Assembly (NCBI GenBank): GCA_949282215.1
Contig: CASDPF010000010.1
Location: 23,905 to 87,904 of the forward strand
Length of the DNA: 64,000 nt
Direction: 5' to 3'
DNA from: an uncultured bacterium
GTDB taxonomy: Bacteria; Cyanobacteriota; Vampirovibrionia; Gastranaerophilales; Gastranaerophilaceae
Below, piece after piece: positions 18,919-27,556 of this stretch (the first letter of the stretch is position 1; every line of letters begins with the position of its first letter). A program made the translations under genes and the position numbers. The notes beneath the pieces are model-generated. The model was not told the origin of the DNA and did not search any database. It saw nothing but the letters and a program-made list of their open reading frames with translations.

Positions 18919-21234
18919 ATGAATACTTTTGAAACTGACAATTTAATTAAAATGTACAGAGCCGGTTATAAGCTTGTACCGGTTCCTTATAAAAGTAAAC
19001 ATCCGATTTTAAAAGATTGGAGAAACGCTTATTTTAGAACGGAAGTGGCCTTAAGAGAATATCTTCACGCAACGCCTAAAACCAATATGGCTATTATACC
19101 TCTTGACGACTGGATTGTTTTAGATATTGACCGGCATAATGGTGATGAGGATTACAGTGAAATTCAAAAATATTTTATTCCGACATTTACAGTTAAAAGT
19201 GGCGGAAACGGGCAACATTACTACTACAAATGTCCGAAAAATTTTAATCAAAAGCTAAGACGAAAGATAAAAGGTTATAATACTATAGAAATACAAACAT
19301 CTTCAATGTGTCTTATTGCCCCCGGAAGTACTCATCCAAACGGAAATAAGTATGTTATTGCAGAGGGAAGTATAGATGAGATAGTAGAAATTCCGCCAAT
19401 ATTGTTAAAGCTGTGTATCGATGATGGAACGGCTGACGAAAACCCATCTCGAGGATTTTTGACATCAACAACAACCTTTATTCCGACTGGTTCGCGTAAT
19501 ATAACATTAACATCTGTCGCGGGCAAGTTTTTTGCAATGGGTTTAAACAAAGAGCAGGTACTTACTTTAATAAAAAAAGTGAATGAGGAACAATGTGACG
19601 TTCCTTTACCTGAAAAAGAAATCGACGCTATAGTTAACAGTGTTAGCCGTTACGATAATTATAATCAAAAAATACTGCAGAATAAAAATAAGATGAATAT
19701 TACAGAGCAAATAGACAGTATCCTCAATTTCCCAAAAATAAAACCAGAGGTTAAGAAACGACGGATATGTGTTACAATTATTAAATATCTTATTAATGAA
19801 GGATACGTTTTTTATAAGGCAAACGATAATTTTTATATATTAGATAGCAAAACGAAAAAATTAATCTGGTTGGATAGAGGTAATAGAAATTTTAAAAGAC
19901 TTATATATTCTTGTGGTATAAATCCAGCGAGTGATATGTATAATCATATATTTGAGGCATTGTGTGCACACTGTGATATTAATGGTGATGAAACAGAAGT
20001 ATATAAGTTTGCACATGTTGATACTATAAATTTTAATCTATATATTAAAACAGGTATTAAAATACTTAAAATTAGCCCAGATAGTGTGCAACTTTGTGAT
20101 AATGGTACGGATAAGGTGATGTTTGCAGATGATGTACTTGTTGAATCTTTTGAATATATTCCGAATCTTTCAGAGGATTATATGGATAAATATTTATTTA
20201 ACAAGCCTAATTATAATGCAACATCTTATCTTAGCCCTGAGGAATTAAAGACGCTATGTAAGATATATTTCTTAGCAATGTTTATGCCGGACTTTCTTAG
20301 AACTAAACCAATAATTTCAACTGTAGGTGCTAAAGGAAGCGGCAAAACTTCCCTGTTACGTATGATGATTAAATGTCTTTATGGCAGGTTGCCTGATGTG
20401 TTGTCGATGACAAATAAGTTAGAAGATTTAGATACTATTGCCGCGAAACGGCATGTCGTTTTTATTGATAATCTTGACACATACAAGGATACTATTAATG
20501 ACAAATTAGCAACCTATGCAACAGGCATAACCAATGAAAAGCGAAGGTTATATTCAAATGGAGAGGTATATCGTGAAAAAATTGATGCCTTTATTGGAAT
20601 TTCAACAAGAAATCCTGTTTTTCGCAGGGATGATGTTGCACAGAGAGTTTTGATAATTTATCTTGATACGCTAAAAGAATATAAAAATGAAGCAGCAATC
20701 ATTGAACCAATAATAAAGCACCGGAATGAAATACTATCACAGGTTATTGATATGCTTCAAATAATCTTGAAAAGAATGAAAGAGGAGGGAAGTGATGTTG
20801 AATACACCTCAGCGTTACGTATGTCAGACTTCGCACATTTTACGGCATTATACTTCGGAAATAAAGAGCAAGCGGAAACTCTGCTCAAAAAAGTTTCTAA
20901 AAATCAAAAAGCTCTTGCTACAGAGGGAGATATTCTATTTACATATCTTACAAAATTTGTGTCCGAGGTACAGGATGATGGTTGGTATAATGCCAAAACT
21001 CTTTACCGAAAACTTGATGGACTTGCAGCTGTGGAAGTAGTTGATACTTTATTGAAAAACGATTTTAGAGCAAAATATGATAATCCAGTCAGCCTTGCAA
21101 AACGGCTCCAGAATATTAAAGAAGATGTTGCAGAGTTTATAAAAATAGATACTCAGAAACGCCGTGGGAATATAACATTTTACCGAATCACAGCCGGAGA
21201 AAACTTTAAAGACTGGGAATTTTCTTTACTGTAA
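18919..21234 (+). CDS. bifunctional DNA primase-polymerase / helicase
   Basis: This 771-residue protein probably primes and unwinds the element's DNA. The N-terminal Prim-Pol domain (about 10-170) has a catalytic DID at 69-71 and the SGGNGQHYYY nucleotide-site region. A PriCT-like helical domain follows (PTGSRNITLTSVAGKFFAMG, about 190-245). A P-loop ATPase lies in the C-terminal half: Walker A GAKGSGKTS near 469-477, Walker B VFIDNLDT near 514-521. This architecture is typical of plasmid, satellite and ICE replication proteins. GGAGG precedes the ATG. The next 575 bases hold inverted repeats that could be its origin. Confidence 0.85.
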   Translation: MNTFETDNLIKMYRAGYKLVPVPYKSKHPILKDWRNAYFRTEVALREYLHATPKTNMAIIPLDDWIVLDIDRHNGDEDYSEIQKYFIPTFTVKSGGNGQHYYYKCPKNFNQKLRRKIKGYNTIEIQTSSMCLIAPGSTHPNGNKYVIAEGSIDEIVEIPPILLKLCIDDGTADENPSRGFLTSTTTFIPTGSRNITLTSVAGKFFAMGLNKEQVLTLIKKVNEEQCDVPLPEKEIDAIVNSVSRYDNYNQKILQNKNKMNITEQIDSILNFPKIKPEVKKRRICVTIIKYLINEGYVFYKANDNFYILDSKTKKLIWLDRGNRNFKRLIYSCGINPASDMYNHIFEALCAHCDINGDETEVYKFAHVDTINFNLYIKTGIKILKISPDSVQLCDNGTDKVMFADDVLVESFEYIPNLSEDYMDKYLFNKPNYNATSYLSPEELKTLCKIYFLAMFMPDFLRTKPIISTVGAKGSGKTSLLRMMIKCLYGRLPDVLSMTNKLEDLDTIAAKRHVVFIDNLDTYKDTINDKLATYATGITNEKRRLYSNGEVYREKIDAFIGISTRNPVFRRDDVAQRVLIIYLDTLKEYKNEAAIIEPIIKHRNEILSQVIDMLQIILKRMKEEGSDVEYTSALRMSDFAHFTALYFGNKEQAETLLKKVSKNQKALATEGDILFTYLTKFVSEVQDDGWYNAKTLYRKLDGLAAVEVVDTLLKNDFRAKYDNPVSLAKRLQNIKEDVAEFIKIDTQKRRGNITFYRITAGENFKDWEFSLL

Positions 21235-21250
21235 ATACAAAAATGAGTGA

Positions 21251-21343
21251 GGTGGTTAAGGTTTTTAGCTGCCTTTTTTCTTTAAATCTTTTTTTTTACA
21301 CATATTATTTTTATTTTAAGATGTATAAAATACCTTAACCACC
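21251..21343. repeat. 12-bp inverted repeat downstream of primase gene
   Basis: GGTGGTTAAGGT (21251) and ACCTTAACCACC (21332) are perfect inverted copies 69 bases apart around T-rich DNA. They follow the primase stop. The stretch 21235-21645 holds no gene I can support. Confidence 0.6.
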
Positions 21344-21645
21344 CTAATCAGAGTGCATACTTACAAATTCCTGAACAACAAACATACCCTTGCTTTGTTC
21401 GTTCCCTATCCCAAACCCACCCCGCCACCCTTTAGGGCGGAAGAGTGTATTGTAATTTTTTTTTATTTATAATCACAAGTTGGGGAAAAGTCTCGGTGAA
21501 TAAAAATATCTAACTTTCTTATACCTGTCCCTGTCTCAATAATTTATTAACACATATTATTATAAAAACAATCAATAAGCGTTTAGATGTTTTATATGTA
21601 TGAATTATAACTAATTCACAGTAAAGCCTTTTTAATCCGGTATTT

Positions 21646-21818
21646 ACAGGCATAAAACCCTCATTGATTCTGACAACTCATGGCTTATATTAGCAGACAA
21701 ATTCAACTATTCAAGGCACGTTATACCTGCCGGAGGTTCCGCCTTGAATAGTTTTTAATTGCCTGCTTTTGCTGTAGCACATAAGTTTTACAGAATAAAA
21801 TGAGGGTTTTATGCCTGT
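21646..21818. repeat. nested inverted repeats, candidate origin or regulatory RNA
   Basis: Outer arms of 20 bp (21646-21665 and 21799-21818) match perfectly; then ATTCTG/CAGAAT (21667, 21791), AGCAGACAAATT/AATTGCCTGCT (imperfect, 21692, 21757), and inner 13-bp arms AACTATTCAAGGC/GCCTTGAATAGTT (21705, 21741). The whole 173 bases can form one long cruciform or RNA hairpin. The right outer arm covers the ATG at 21811. Confidence 0.65.
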
Positions 21819-22083
21819 AGAGAAAAGTTTTAATTTGTTACGTTATGTTTATGGTGAATTATTTTTAAATTCATTAAACAAAACGGCTGCTAGTATCACT
21901 GTTGAGAAGTGGAAGGCCTATGCTTGGCGAAATATTTTACTTTGGCTGAATGAACGTCAGCATATAATGTGTATGCAAATAGAATATGTTAGTCCGACAC
22001 ACCAACGTATCAGTTATATGTTTAACGACAGTAACTTATTATATCCCCAATACATATTATATTTAAAGCGATTAGCGGAATAG
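21811..22083 (+). CDS. hypothetical protein of the mobile element (90 aa)
   Basis: This is an unrecognised protein, aromatic and Leu-rich (W34, W39, W45) and soluble, with no known motif. GAGG lies about 9 bases before the ATG. Both lie in or next to the right arm of the long inverted repeat, so folding of the RNA would hide the start. No gene is visible between it and ardC, 133 bases on. Confidence 0.55.
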   Translation: MPVEKSFNLLRYVYGELFLNSLNKTAASITVEKWKAYAWRNILLWLNERQHIMCMQIEYVSPTHQRISYMFNDSNLLYPQYILYLKRLAE

Positions 22084-22216
22084 GCATACTTACATTGGAA
22101 TGTCAAATTACTTTTTAAGCCGTGCTTATTTTATTCGGGTCTATTTTACTAATGGAATATTTTTCTACACAGTTTAATCAGCTTTTAAAAGTTCACAGAA
22201 CAGAAAGGATTATATT

Positions 22217-23029
22217 ATGAAACAAGCTTATAAAGAAAAAATTACTAACCAGATTATTAAAGCACTTGAACAAGATAAAATTCCTTGGGTTTCTCCATTT
22301 GAACAACAACTTATCTCCATTAATTACCTGACCAAAAGACCATACAATGGTGTAAATCTATTGTCATTGTGGGTTACAGGTATGGTGCGGGGCTATACCG
22401 GAAATTACTGGATAGGGTTTAGGCAGGCTAATCAGATTGGTGGAAGGGTTAGAAAAGGTGAAAAGGGGACACCTATAACTGTATGTTGTCCGTTAAGGAT
22501 TGAAAAAACAGAGGATGATAAAGATGTTCAAAGATATTATTATAAAACTGATTATGTATTTAATCTATATTCCCAGATTGAGGGTGTAGATTTTGATACA
22601 GAATTGCATGCGTACAGACCGATAAAAGAATTGGATAACCTGGTAATCCATACCGGCATGAGGGTAAGATATCAGGGTGAGCGAGCTTATTATTCAGCTA
22701 AAGGCGATTTTATAAATATGCCATTTAAATCAAAATTTAAAACACAGACTGCATATTACCAAACGTTAGCACATGAGCTAATCCATTCTACAATGAAAGA
22801 CTGCAGATGTAACTGGGAGAATGATAATAGAGCATTAGAAGAATTAATTGCAGAAATAGGAGCTGCATATTTGTTTGCAGAGTATGGAGTAAAGGCTGAC
22901 TTGCATACCGCCGCTTATATACAAAGCTGGATAAAAGAATTAAAAAACGATACAGATTATATTTTTAAGGCTTCAAAATCTGCAAAATACGCTGTAAAGT
23001 TTCTGCTTAGTTCTAACGTAAAGATTTAA
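22217..23029 (+). CDS. ArdC-family antirestriction protein
   Basis: ArdC proteins bind single-stranded DNA and protect incoming mobile DNA from host restriction. The N-terminal ssDNA-binding domain (about 5-130) includes PYNGVNLLSLW, the GNYWIGFRQANQIGG core and VRKGEKGTPI. The C-terminal zincin-like metallopeptidase domain has HELIH near 189-193 and the downstream glutamate in EELIAEIGAAY. The length of 270 fits. AAAGGA precedes the ATG. Its 3' end overlaps the convergent XRE gene by 17 bases. Its presence with an R-M system fits self-protection on entry. Confidence 0.85.
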   Translation: MKQAYKEKITNQIIKALEQDKIPWVSPFEQQLISINYLTKRPYNGVNLLSLWVTGMVRGYTGNYWIGFRQANQIGGRVRKGEKGTPITVCCPLRIEKTEDDKDVQRYYYKTDYVFNLYSQIEGVDFDTELHAYRPIKELDNLVIHTGMRVRYQGERAYYSAKGDFINMPFKSKFKTQTAYYQTLAHELIHSTMKDCRCNWENDNRALEELIAEIGAAYLFAEYGVKADLHTAAYIQSWIKELKNDTDYIFKASKSAKYAVKFLLSSNVKI

Positions 23030-23330
23030 CCATTCTATATACAGCGGTTAAATCTTCCGGAGTAAGATACTCAATGTTTGTTTTGATATAATCTGCCATA
23101 TTTTGTTGATTCATATCCAAATGTTGAAAGTCGAAAAGAGCTTGTAAATCAATATTTAAAGCTGTTGCAATTTCTAATAAAGCCTTAGACGGAAATGTGT
23201 CGCCGCATTCAATATGACTTAAATTTCTCTGGTCAATATTAGCAAGCTCAGCAAGCTGCTGTTGAGAAATTCCCTGAGCTTTACGAAGTTCTTTAATTCG
23301 TTTACCTAAAAGTTTTTTAATATCATTCAT
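23013..23330 (-). CDS. XRE-family transcriptional regulator
   Basis: This is a 105-residue single-domain repressor-like protein. The helix-turn-helix spans about 8-62 (IKELRKAQGISQQQLAELANIDQ then NLSHIECGD); the C-terminal tail is short and helical. It is divergent from the secreted-protein gene at 23482. The intergenic DNA has two direct copies of ATTATTTGAA (about 23362 and 23377) that may be its operators. A second XRE protein lies at 25815. Confidence 0.85.
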   Translation of the reverse strand: MNDIKKLLGKRIKELRKAQGISQQQLAELANIDQRNLSHIECGDTFPSKALLEIATALNIDLQALFDFQHLDMNQQNMADYIKTNIEYLTPEDLTAVYRMVKSLR

Positions 23331-23481
23331 AACCTTACCTCAAGAATAACTGTTCTTTTCCATTATTTGAACGATATTATTTGAATAAATATTGACATTA
23401 AGACAATTTATATAGTAATTTACAATATATATTGGTATAATATTTAATTTTTAGAAAGTTTATTATGTAGAAAGGACATGT

Positions 23482-23769
23482 ATGAAAATTTTTACTATTG
23501 TTATTTCGTTATTAGTTTTTTCTGTTTCTCCATTATTGGCCGCACAGATTAATTATGATAGTTACCCATCGGGTTTTAATGGTGAAAGGACTGGAACTGT
23601 ATGGCTTAATCATGAAAAATATGATGTTACTGAAAGACCTACTTTTGGAGGACAAACTGAAGTGGAAATAAAAAATTTCAATAATACATTTAGAGGCACT
23701 GTTGATTCTTTCGGATATGGAACTTTAAGAGATTTTAACGGTAATACAGTAAAAATAAAACCGTATTAA
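23482..23769 (+). CDS. small secreted hypothetical protein
   Basis: The protein has 95 residues with a clear signal peptide (MKIFTIVISLLVFSVSPLLAA, cleavage near 20-21) and a mature part of about 75 residues rich in Gly, Asn and Thr, predicted beta. No family is recognised. AAAGGA precedes the ATG. It is followed after 17 bases by a TPR protein, so it is probably the first of a three-gene exported cluster inside the mobile element. Confidence 0.7.
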   Translation: MKIFTIVISLLVFSVSPLLAAQINYDSYPSGFNGERTGTVWLNHEKYDVTERPTFGGQTEVEIKNFNNTFRGTVDSFGYGTLRDFNGNTVKIKPY

Positions 23770-23786
23770 ATGAAAGGTAGGATATT

Positions 23787-24575
23787 TTGAAAAGAAAATT
23801 TTGTGTGACTTTATTAATAATTTGTGGTTTGGGCTTTCAATTTTTTTTAATATCTAGTGCTGGAAATGATACTATTAATATATATGATTTGAATGAGCAG
23901 CAGACTGCAATACAAGCAATAAATGAGTTATATTCCGGAAATCCTGAAAAAGCGTATATTTTAATTAATGAAGCTATTAAAGTAGAGCCAAATGCTCCCC
24001 AGCTATATAACACAAGAGCTCTAGTCCGAGGTGCATTACATGATTATTACGGAGCTTTTGACGATTATGCTCATGCAATATTCTTAGCTACGGATTATCC
24101 TACACCATATTATAATAGGGCTAATCTATTAAGAGATTTAGGGCAGTATCAAAAAGCACTTTCTGATTATAATGCCGCAATAGCTTTTAATTTTAAAGGT
24201 GGTGGTGCTTATATTAATAGAGGGTATGTAAAACTGGAGCAATTACAGGATATTGAAGGGGCTTTTTCTGATTTTGATACTGCAATTAAAAGCGGTGATG
24301 AAAGTGAAGGGGCGTATTATGGTCGAGCCGTGTGCAATTACCATAAAGGGTATTATGAGAAAACAATAAGTGACGCAACTAAAGCTATTCTTTTAAATTA
24401 TAAAAATCCGGATGCTTATCTCATACGTGGTCAGGCAAAGATAAAATTAAAGCAAATACAATCAGGTTTACAGGATTTGCAGTGGGCAGAGCAGCAGTAC
24501 AATCAGCTATTAGATACTAGTGGTGCTAAAAAAGCGAAAGACTTGTATATTTATTATTCTAGAAAAGGTTCTTAA
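23787..24575 (+). CDS. exported TPR-repeat protein
   Basis: An N-terminal hydrophobic segment (about 4-24) is followed by at least five tetratricopeptide repeats (around 38-230; e.g. PYYNRANLLRDLGQYQKALSD, AYYGRAVCNYHKGYYEKTIS). TPRs mediate protein binding. The start is TTG, with TAGG upstream. It lies three bases before the next TPR gene. Partner and role are unknown; presence on a mobile element suggests an envelope interaction. Confidence 0.75.
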   Translation: MKRKFCVTLLIICGLGFQFFLISSAGNDTINIYDLNEQQTAIQAINELYSGNPEKAYILINEAIKVEPNAPQLYNTRALVRGALHDYYGAFDDYAHAIFLATDYPTPYYNRANLLRDLGQYQKALSDYNAAIAFNFKGGGAYINRGYVKLEQLQDIEGAFSDFDTAIKSGDESEGAYYGRAVCNYHKGYYEKTISDATKAILLNYKNPDAYLIRGQAKIKLKQIQSGLQDLQWAEQQYNQLLDTSGAKKAKDLYIYYSRKGS

Positions 24576-24595
24576 TCGTGGTAAGTAGGTGTTAT

Positions 24596-24967
24596 ATGAA
24601 AAAATCATTACTTTGTTTTTTATTTGTTCTTATTTTTAATATTACATTTAGTTATGCCGGAACAGTTAAGGATTTACCTAAAAATAATCCGCTGCGTTAT
24701 TATGCAGAGAAAGCTAGTGCTGCATACTATTCAAAGAATTATTATGTCGCAATAGAAAATTATTCCAAAGCTTTAGAGATACATAAAGTTCCGGACGGGT
24801 ATCTTTATAGAGGATATTCCTATTTATATACGAAGCAATATGAGTTAGCCAAAAAAGACTTTATCACGGTAATAGCACTATGTCAGTACTATAATGATGA
24901 GCGTTGTAAAGAATATTCATATTATGCCGCTGATTTGTTAAACCTGTTAGATAATATTAAGTACTAA
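24596..24967 (+). CDS. exported TPR-repeat protein (short)
   Basis: A signal peptide (MKKSLLCFLFVLIFNITFSYA) is followed by two TPR-like repeats (PLRYYAEKASAAYYSKNYYV, GYLYRGYSYLYTKQYELAKKDF). I chose the ATG at 24596 because it gives a standard signal peptide; a GTG at 24578 would add six residues. It is the last of the exported trio and may interact with the longer TPR protein. Confidence 0.7.
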   Translation: MKKSLLCFLFVLIFNITFSYAGTVKDLPKNNPLRYYAEKASAAYYSKNYYVAIENYSKALEIHKVPDGYLYRGYSYLYTKQYELAKKDFITVIALCQYYNDERCKEYSYYAADLLNLLDNIKY

Positions 24968-25076
24968 CTTGTGTTATCCGACTGGCATGGGGATTTTTAT
25001 AAGGATATATAATATCTAAAATACATGTGCTACATGAATTTGAACCTGTGCATACCTACATTTATAATAAGGATTT

Positions 25077-25610
25077 TTGCAAACAATGAACAGGCATATA
25101 AGAAAATATTATGAACAATTAATCTCCAAAGAAGAATCGATTACTATAATAGGAAGTCAGGTGGAATTGTTAAAAGTTCTTGCTAAGGGTTATACCCTAA
25201 AAGTTACGGCAGAAAAGCTAAACACTTCATATAACAACATACAAAAACGAACCCAGCTTTTATATAAAAAGTTCAATGTGAATAATAGACAGAACTTAAT
25301 CTCTGTGGCATTGAAATTTAATATAATTCCATATTCCGCGGTTACAAACAAATTTCGTGAGCGTTTCTGTAAAAAATCAAGGCTATACGAATATGCAGAA
25401 CCTGTCCTAAAAGAACCCCTTACAGAAATGGAAATTGAATACTTAAAGTTATCGTCACAGGGTAAACGCAAGAATGAGATAATAGAAGAACTTAATCTTT
25501 TGAATATGAATTACTGTAATTATGTTTTATCGCAGGTATGCCGTAAACTAAATTCCAAAAATATAACGCAGGCGGTATCAAATGCGTTTCGTTTAAATAT
25601 TATTGAGTAA
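25077..25610 (+). CDS. tandem LuxR-type HTH regulator
   Basis: Two GerE/LuxR-like helix-turn-helix units lie in tandem: first at about 27-85 (LLKVLAKGYTLKVTAEKLNTSY, then IQKRTQLLYKKFNVNNRQNL), second at about 115-170 (EYLKLSSQGKRKNEIIEELN, then VLSQVCRKLNSKNITQAV). No receiver or ligand domain is seen. Doubling could let one chain bind both half-sites. AAGGAT lies 5 bases before a TTG start; the ATG at 25086 is an alternative. It is likely an element-encoded regulator. Confidence 0.65.
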   Translation: MQTMNRHIRKYYEQLISKEESITIIGSQVELLKVLAKGYTLKVTAEKLNTSYNNIQKRTQLLYKKFNVNNRQNLISVALKFNIIPYSAVTNKFRERFCKKSRLYEYAEPVLKEPLTEMEIEYLKLSSQGKRKNEIIEELNLLNMNYCNYVLSQVCRKLNSKNITQAVSNAFRLNIIE

Positions 25611-25711
25611 GTTTTTATGAAGTTTAAAATATTACTATATTTTAGTGGAAGATAAACTTCTAAAACCATAATCCTGATTCAATTTTACGGAAATATTATT
25701 TAAAAACTATA

Positions 25712-25775
25712 GACAAAAATTGTCCCTAATATTTTATATACAAGTTTAATTTGTATTAATATATACAAATTGTAT
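25712..25775 (+). promoter_or_regulatory. cluster of three inverted-repeat operators upstream of XRE gene
   Basis: GACAA-AAA-TTGTC (25712-25724), ATACAA-N7-TTGTAT (25738-25756) and ATACAA-A-TTGTAT (25763-25775) share the half-site (A/G)-T/none-ACAA. They lie 40-100 bases before the XRE gene, so autoregulation by that repressor is the simplest reading. Confidence 0.5.
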
Positions 25776-25814
25776 TATATAGAAAGAACCTGAAAACTAA
25801 TATATTCTTTTATT

Positions 25815-26138
25815 ATGGATGAATTTTTAGAGAAGTTTGGAGAAAAAGTCAAAGGATATAGGGAGTTATGTGGTTATAGCCAGGAGAGATTAGCGGAATT
25901 ATCTGAGGTTTCTACTAATACAATCAATTCTATTGAGAACGGAAAGACTTTTTTAACATACCAGACTTTAAAAAATATATGTTCTGCTCTTAATGTAACA
26001 GCACCGGATTTATTTAATATAGAGGTCAAAAACTATAGTGTTGAGGATAAACTGTTACATCAAATAATTGTCCGAGCAAAATCCCTAACCCCTGCACAAC
26101 AAAAACAAGTTATTGAAATCCTAAAAACATTTGAGTAA
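25815..26138 (+). CDS. XRE-family transcriptional regulator
   Basis: The helix-turn-helix covers about 10-64 (YRELCGYSQERLAELSEVS, then TINSIENGK). A 40-residue C-terminal tail (LTPAQQKQVIEILKTF) resembles that of the XRE at 23013, suggesting paralogues. No strong Shine-Dalgarno is seen. Three inverted repeats upstream are candidate operators. The membrane-protein gene follows after 8 bases and is probably under the same control. Confidence 0.85.
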   Translation: MDEFLEKFGEKVKGYRELCGYSQERLAELSEVSTNTINSIENGKTFLTYQTLKNICSALNVTAPDLFNIEVKNYSVEDKLLHQIIVRAKSLTPAQQKQVIEILKTFE

Positions 26139-26146
26139 TATATTAT

Positions 26147-26869
26147 ATGCTATCAGAACTCAATCAATTTGCAAAAGATTATGAATATTTAATAAAAGCC
26201 ATTGGAACGTTACTACCATTTTTAGTTACATTATTTATGGCTATTATAGCTTATCAGCAATGGCTTATTAATAAACGAAATGAGTATATTTCATACTCCG
26301 AAAAAATGCTTAACAAAATCTATAAGCCATTAAAAAGTTGTACAGAAGAATTTAATAAAATACTGTTGAATAGTGAAGATAAGGTTAATCTTATAAACAG
26401 TGTCTTGAAATATGTAAATGTAATAAAAGATATAATAAAAGAAAATTCTTATTTAATTTGTCATTCCGATTATGAAATGATTCTATGTTCTTTAAAACAC
26501 TTTATAAACAATCTGGAACAATTAAAAAATCAGGATAAGAATATAAAGAAAAGATTGATAATTGTTTATAAACTCTTATGTTCTGGAGCAAATTCGTTTT
26601 TTGCCTTAAGAGAGTTAGACAGTTATAGATTTGATAGAAATTTAACTATATATGAAGTTATATTTAATTTTATAATAGCTATTTATAGATTTTTTGTTCC
26701 TAAGTTTATACAAAAATTTATAAGAAAAATTCTAATCCCATTGATTTTATTGCTTTATATTATATATACTTTAATAAAATTACTTCCACGATTTTTATTT
26801 CAAATCTTAAAAATTATATTTAAGATGTCTCTTTTAAATATTAAGAAACTAGTTAAAAAAAATATTTAA
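26147..26869 (+). CDS. hypothetical membrane protein next to XRE gene
   Basis: This 240-residue protein has an N-terminal membrane helix (about 17-38, ending YQQWLINKRN), a Lys-rich helical cytoplasmic middle, and strongly hydrophobic C-terminal segments (about 165-230). I recognise no family. It is encoded with an XRE regulator, and the layout (repressor plus membrane effector) resembles abortive-infection or immunity loci, but no catalytic motif is visible. It is extremely AT-rich compared with its neighbours. Confidence 0.6.
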   Translation: MLSELNQFAKDYEYLIKAIGTLLPFLVTLFMAIIAYQQWLINKRNEYISYSEKMLNKIYKPLKSCTEEFNKILLNSEDKVNLINSVLKYVNVIKDIIKENSYLICHSDYEMILCSLKHFINNLEQLKNQDKNIKKRLIIVYKLLCSGANSFFALRELDSYRFDRNLTIYEVIFNFIIAIYRFFVPKFIQKFIRKILIPLILLLYIIYTLIKLLPRFLFQILKIIFKMSLLNIKKLVKKNI

Positions 26870-26904
26870 TGGACTATGCCGGACAAAAGAATATAAAATA
26901 GAGT

Positions 26905-27186
26905 TTACATAAACTTCTTTTCATCTCTATCCATAGCTTGTTTTAGGGTGGATTTAATGTATGTTTGATAAGGCATACCAAGTTTTTGTGCGATTTTTTT
27001 TGCTCTTTTAATCTCAAATTCGGACCAGCGGAAATTAACGTTGGCAGTTTGTTTCATTTCCGCAATATCAGAATCAGCCTGAGCTTCAAAATCCTGAATA
27101 AGTTGTTCTTCTGCTGGTGACGGAGTGTAGTCACAAACTTCTGCCATGCCAACAGTAGGAATATGTTCAATTCTATTTTTATCCAT
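26905..27186 (-). CDS. ribbon-helix-helix (CopG/BrnA-like) antitoxin
   Basis: The C-terminal VNFRWSEFEIKRAKKIAQKLG, then MPYQTYIKSTLKQAM, matches the ribbon-helix-helix DNA-binding region of CopG-type antitoxins. The acidic N-terminus (about 1-50) would bind the toxin. Its 93 residues overlap the upstream toxin-like gene by 8 bases, the usual toxin-first layout of BrnT/BrnA-like modules. It probably represses its own promoter. Confidence 0.75.
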   Translation of the reverse strand: MDKNRIEHIPTVGMAEVCDYTPSPAEEQLIQDFEAQADSDIAEMKQTANVNFRWSEFEIKRAKKIAQKLGMPYQTYIKSTLKQAMDRDEKKFM

Positions 27187-27469
27187 CTTGACCTCCTTGG
27201 TGAAAAGCTGTTATTAACAATATATCTTGTTCTTTAAGGTAAGTATAAAAAACAGTTATATCTAAACTGCTGCTGTATAATTCATATCGTTTGCGTTCTT
27301 CATTGTAGATTTCAGATGTTTTAGAAAAGTAAGCCGCGATAGCCTGTTGCGGGGTAACTAAATGTCTGATGTACATATGATATTCAAACTCATTTGTCAA
27401 AGGGTTTAAATCCATTTTTACAACGAATTTTTGTCCTTTAATTTTGAACATTTTATATTTGTACTGCAT
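27179..27469 (-). CDS. putative toxin partner of RHH antitoxin
   Basis: This ~96-residue basic protein is encoded directly upstream of, and overlaps, a CopG-like antitoxin. It has no motif I can name; position and size indicate a type II toxin, with BrnT-like proteins as one option. A longer frame extends to 27520, but a perfect promoter (TTGACA, 16-base spacer, TAATAA) lies inside that extension, and its predicted transcript starts at or next to the ATG at 27469. So I place the start there (leaderless) or at the ATG at 27451. Confidence 0.55.
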   Translation of the reverse strand: MQYKYKMFKIKGQKFVVKMDLNPLTNEFEYHMYIRHLVTPQQAIAAYFSKTSEIYNEERKRYELYSSSLDITVFYTYLKEQDILLITAFHQGGQDG

Positions 27470-27476
27470 ATTAATA

Positions 27477-27504
27477 TTATTACATATTGTGTTGTAAATG
27501 TCAA
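27477..27504 (-). promoter_or_regulatory. sigma70-type promoter of TA-like pair
   Basis: On the minus strand TTGACA (27504-27499) and TAATAA (27482-27477) are 16 bases apart. Transcription would begin about 27470, on the ATG at 27469, giving a leaderless message. Confidence 0.6.
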
Positions 27505-27556
27505 TACATTGTAAAGACATTCATATAAGTGAGATATTTTTAAGCAACATCTTTAA

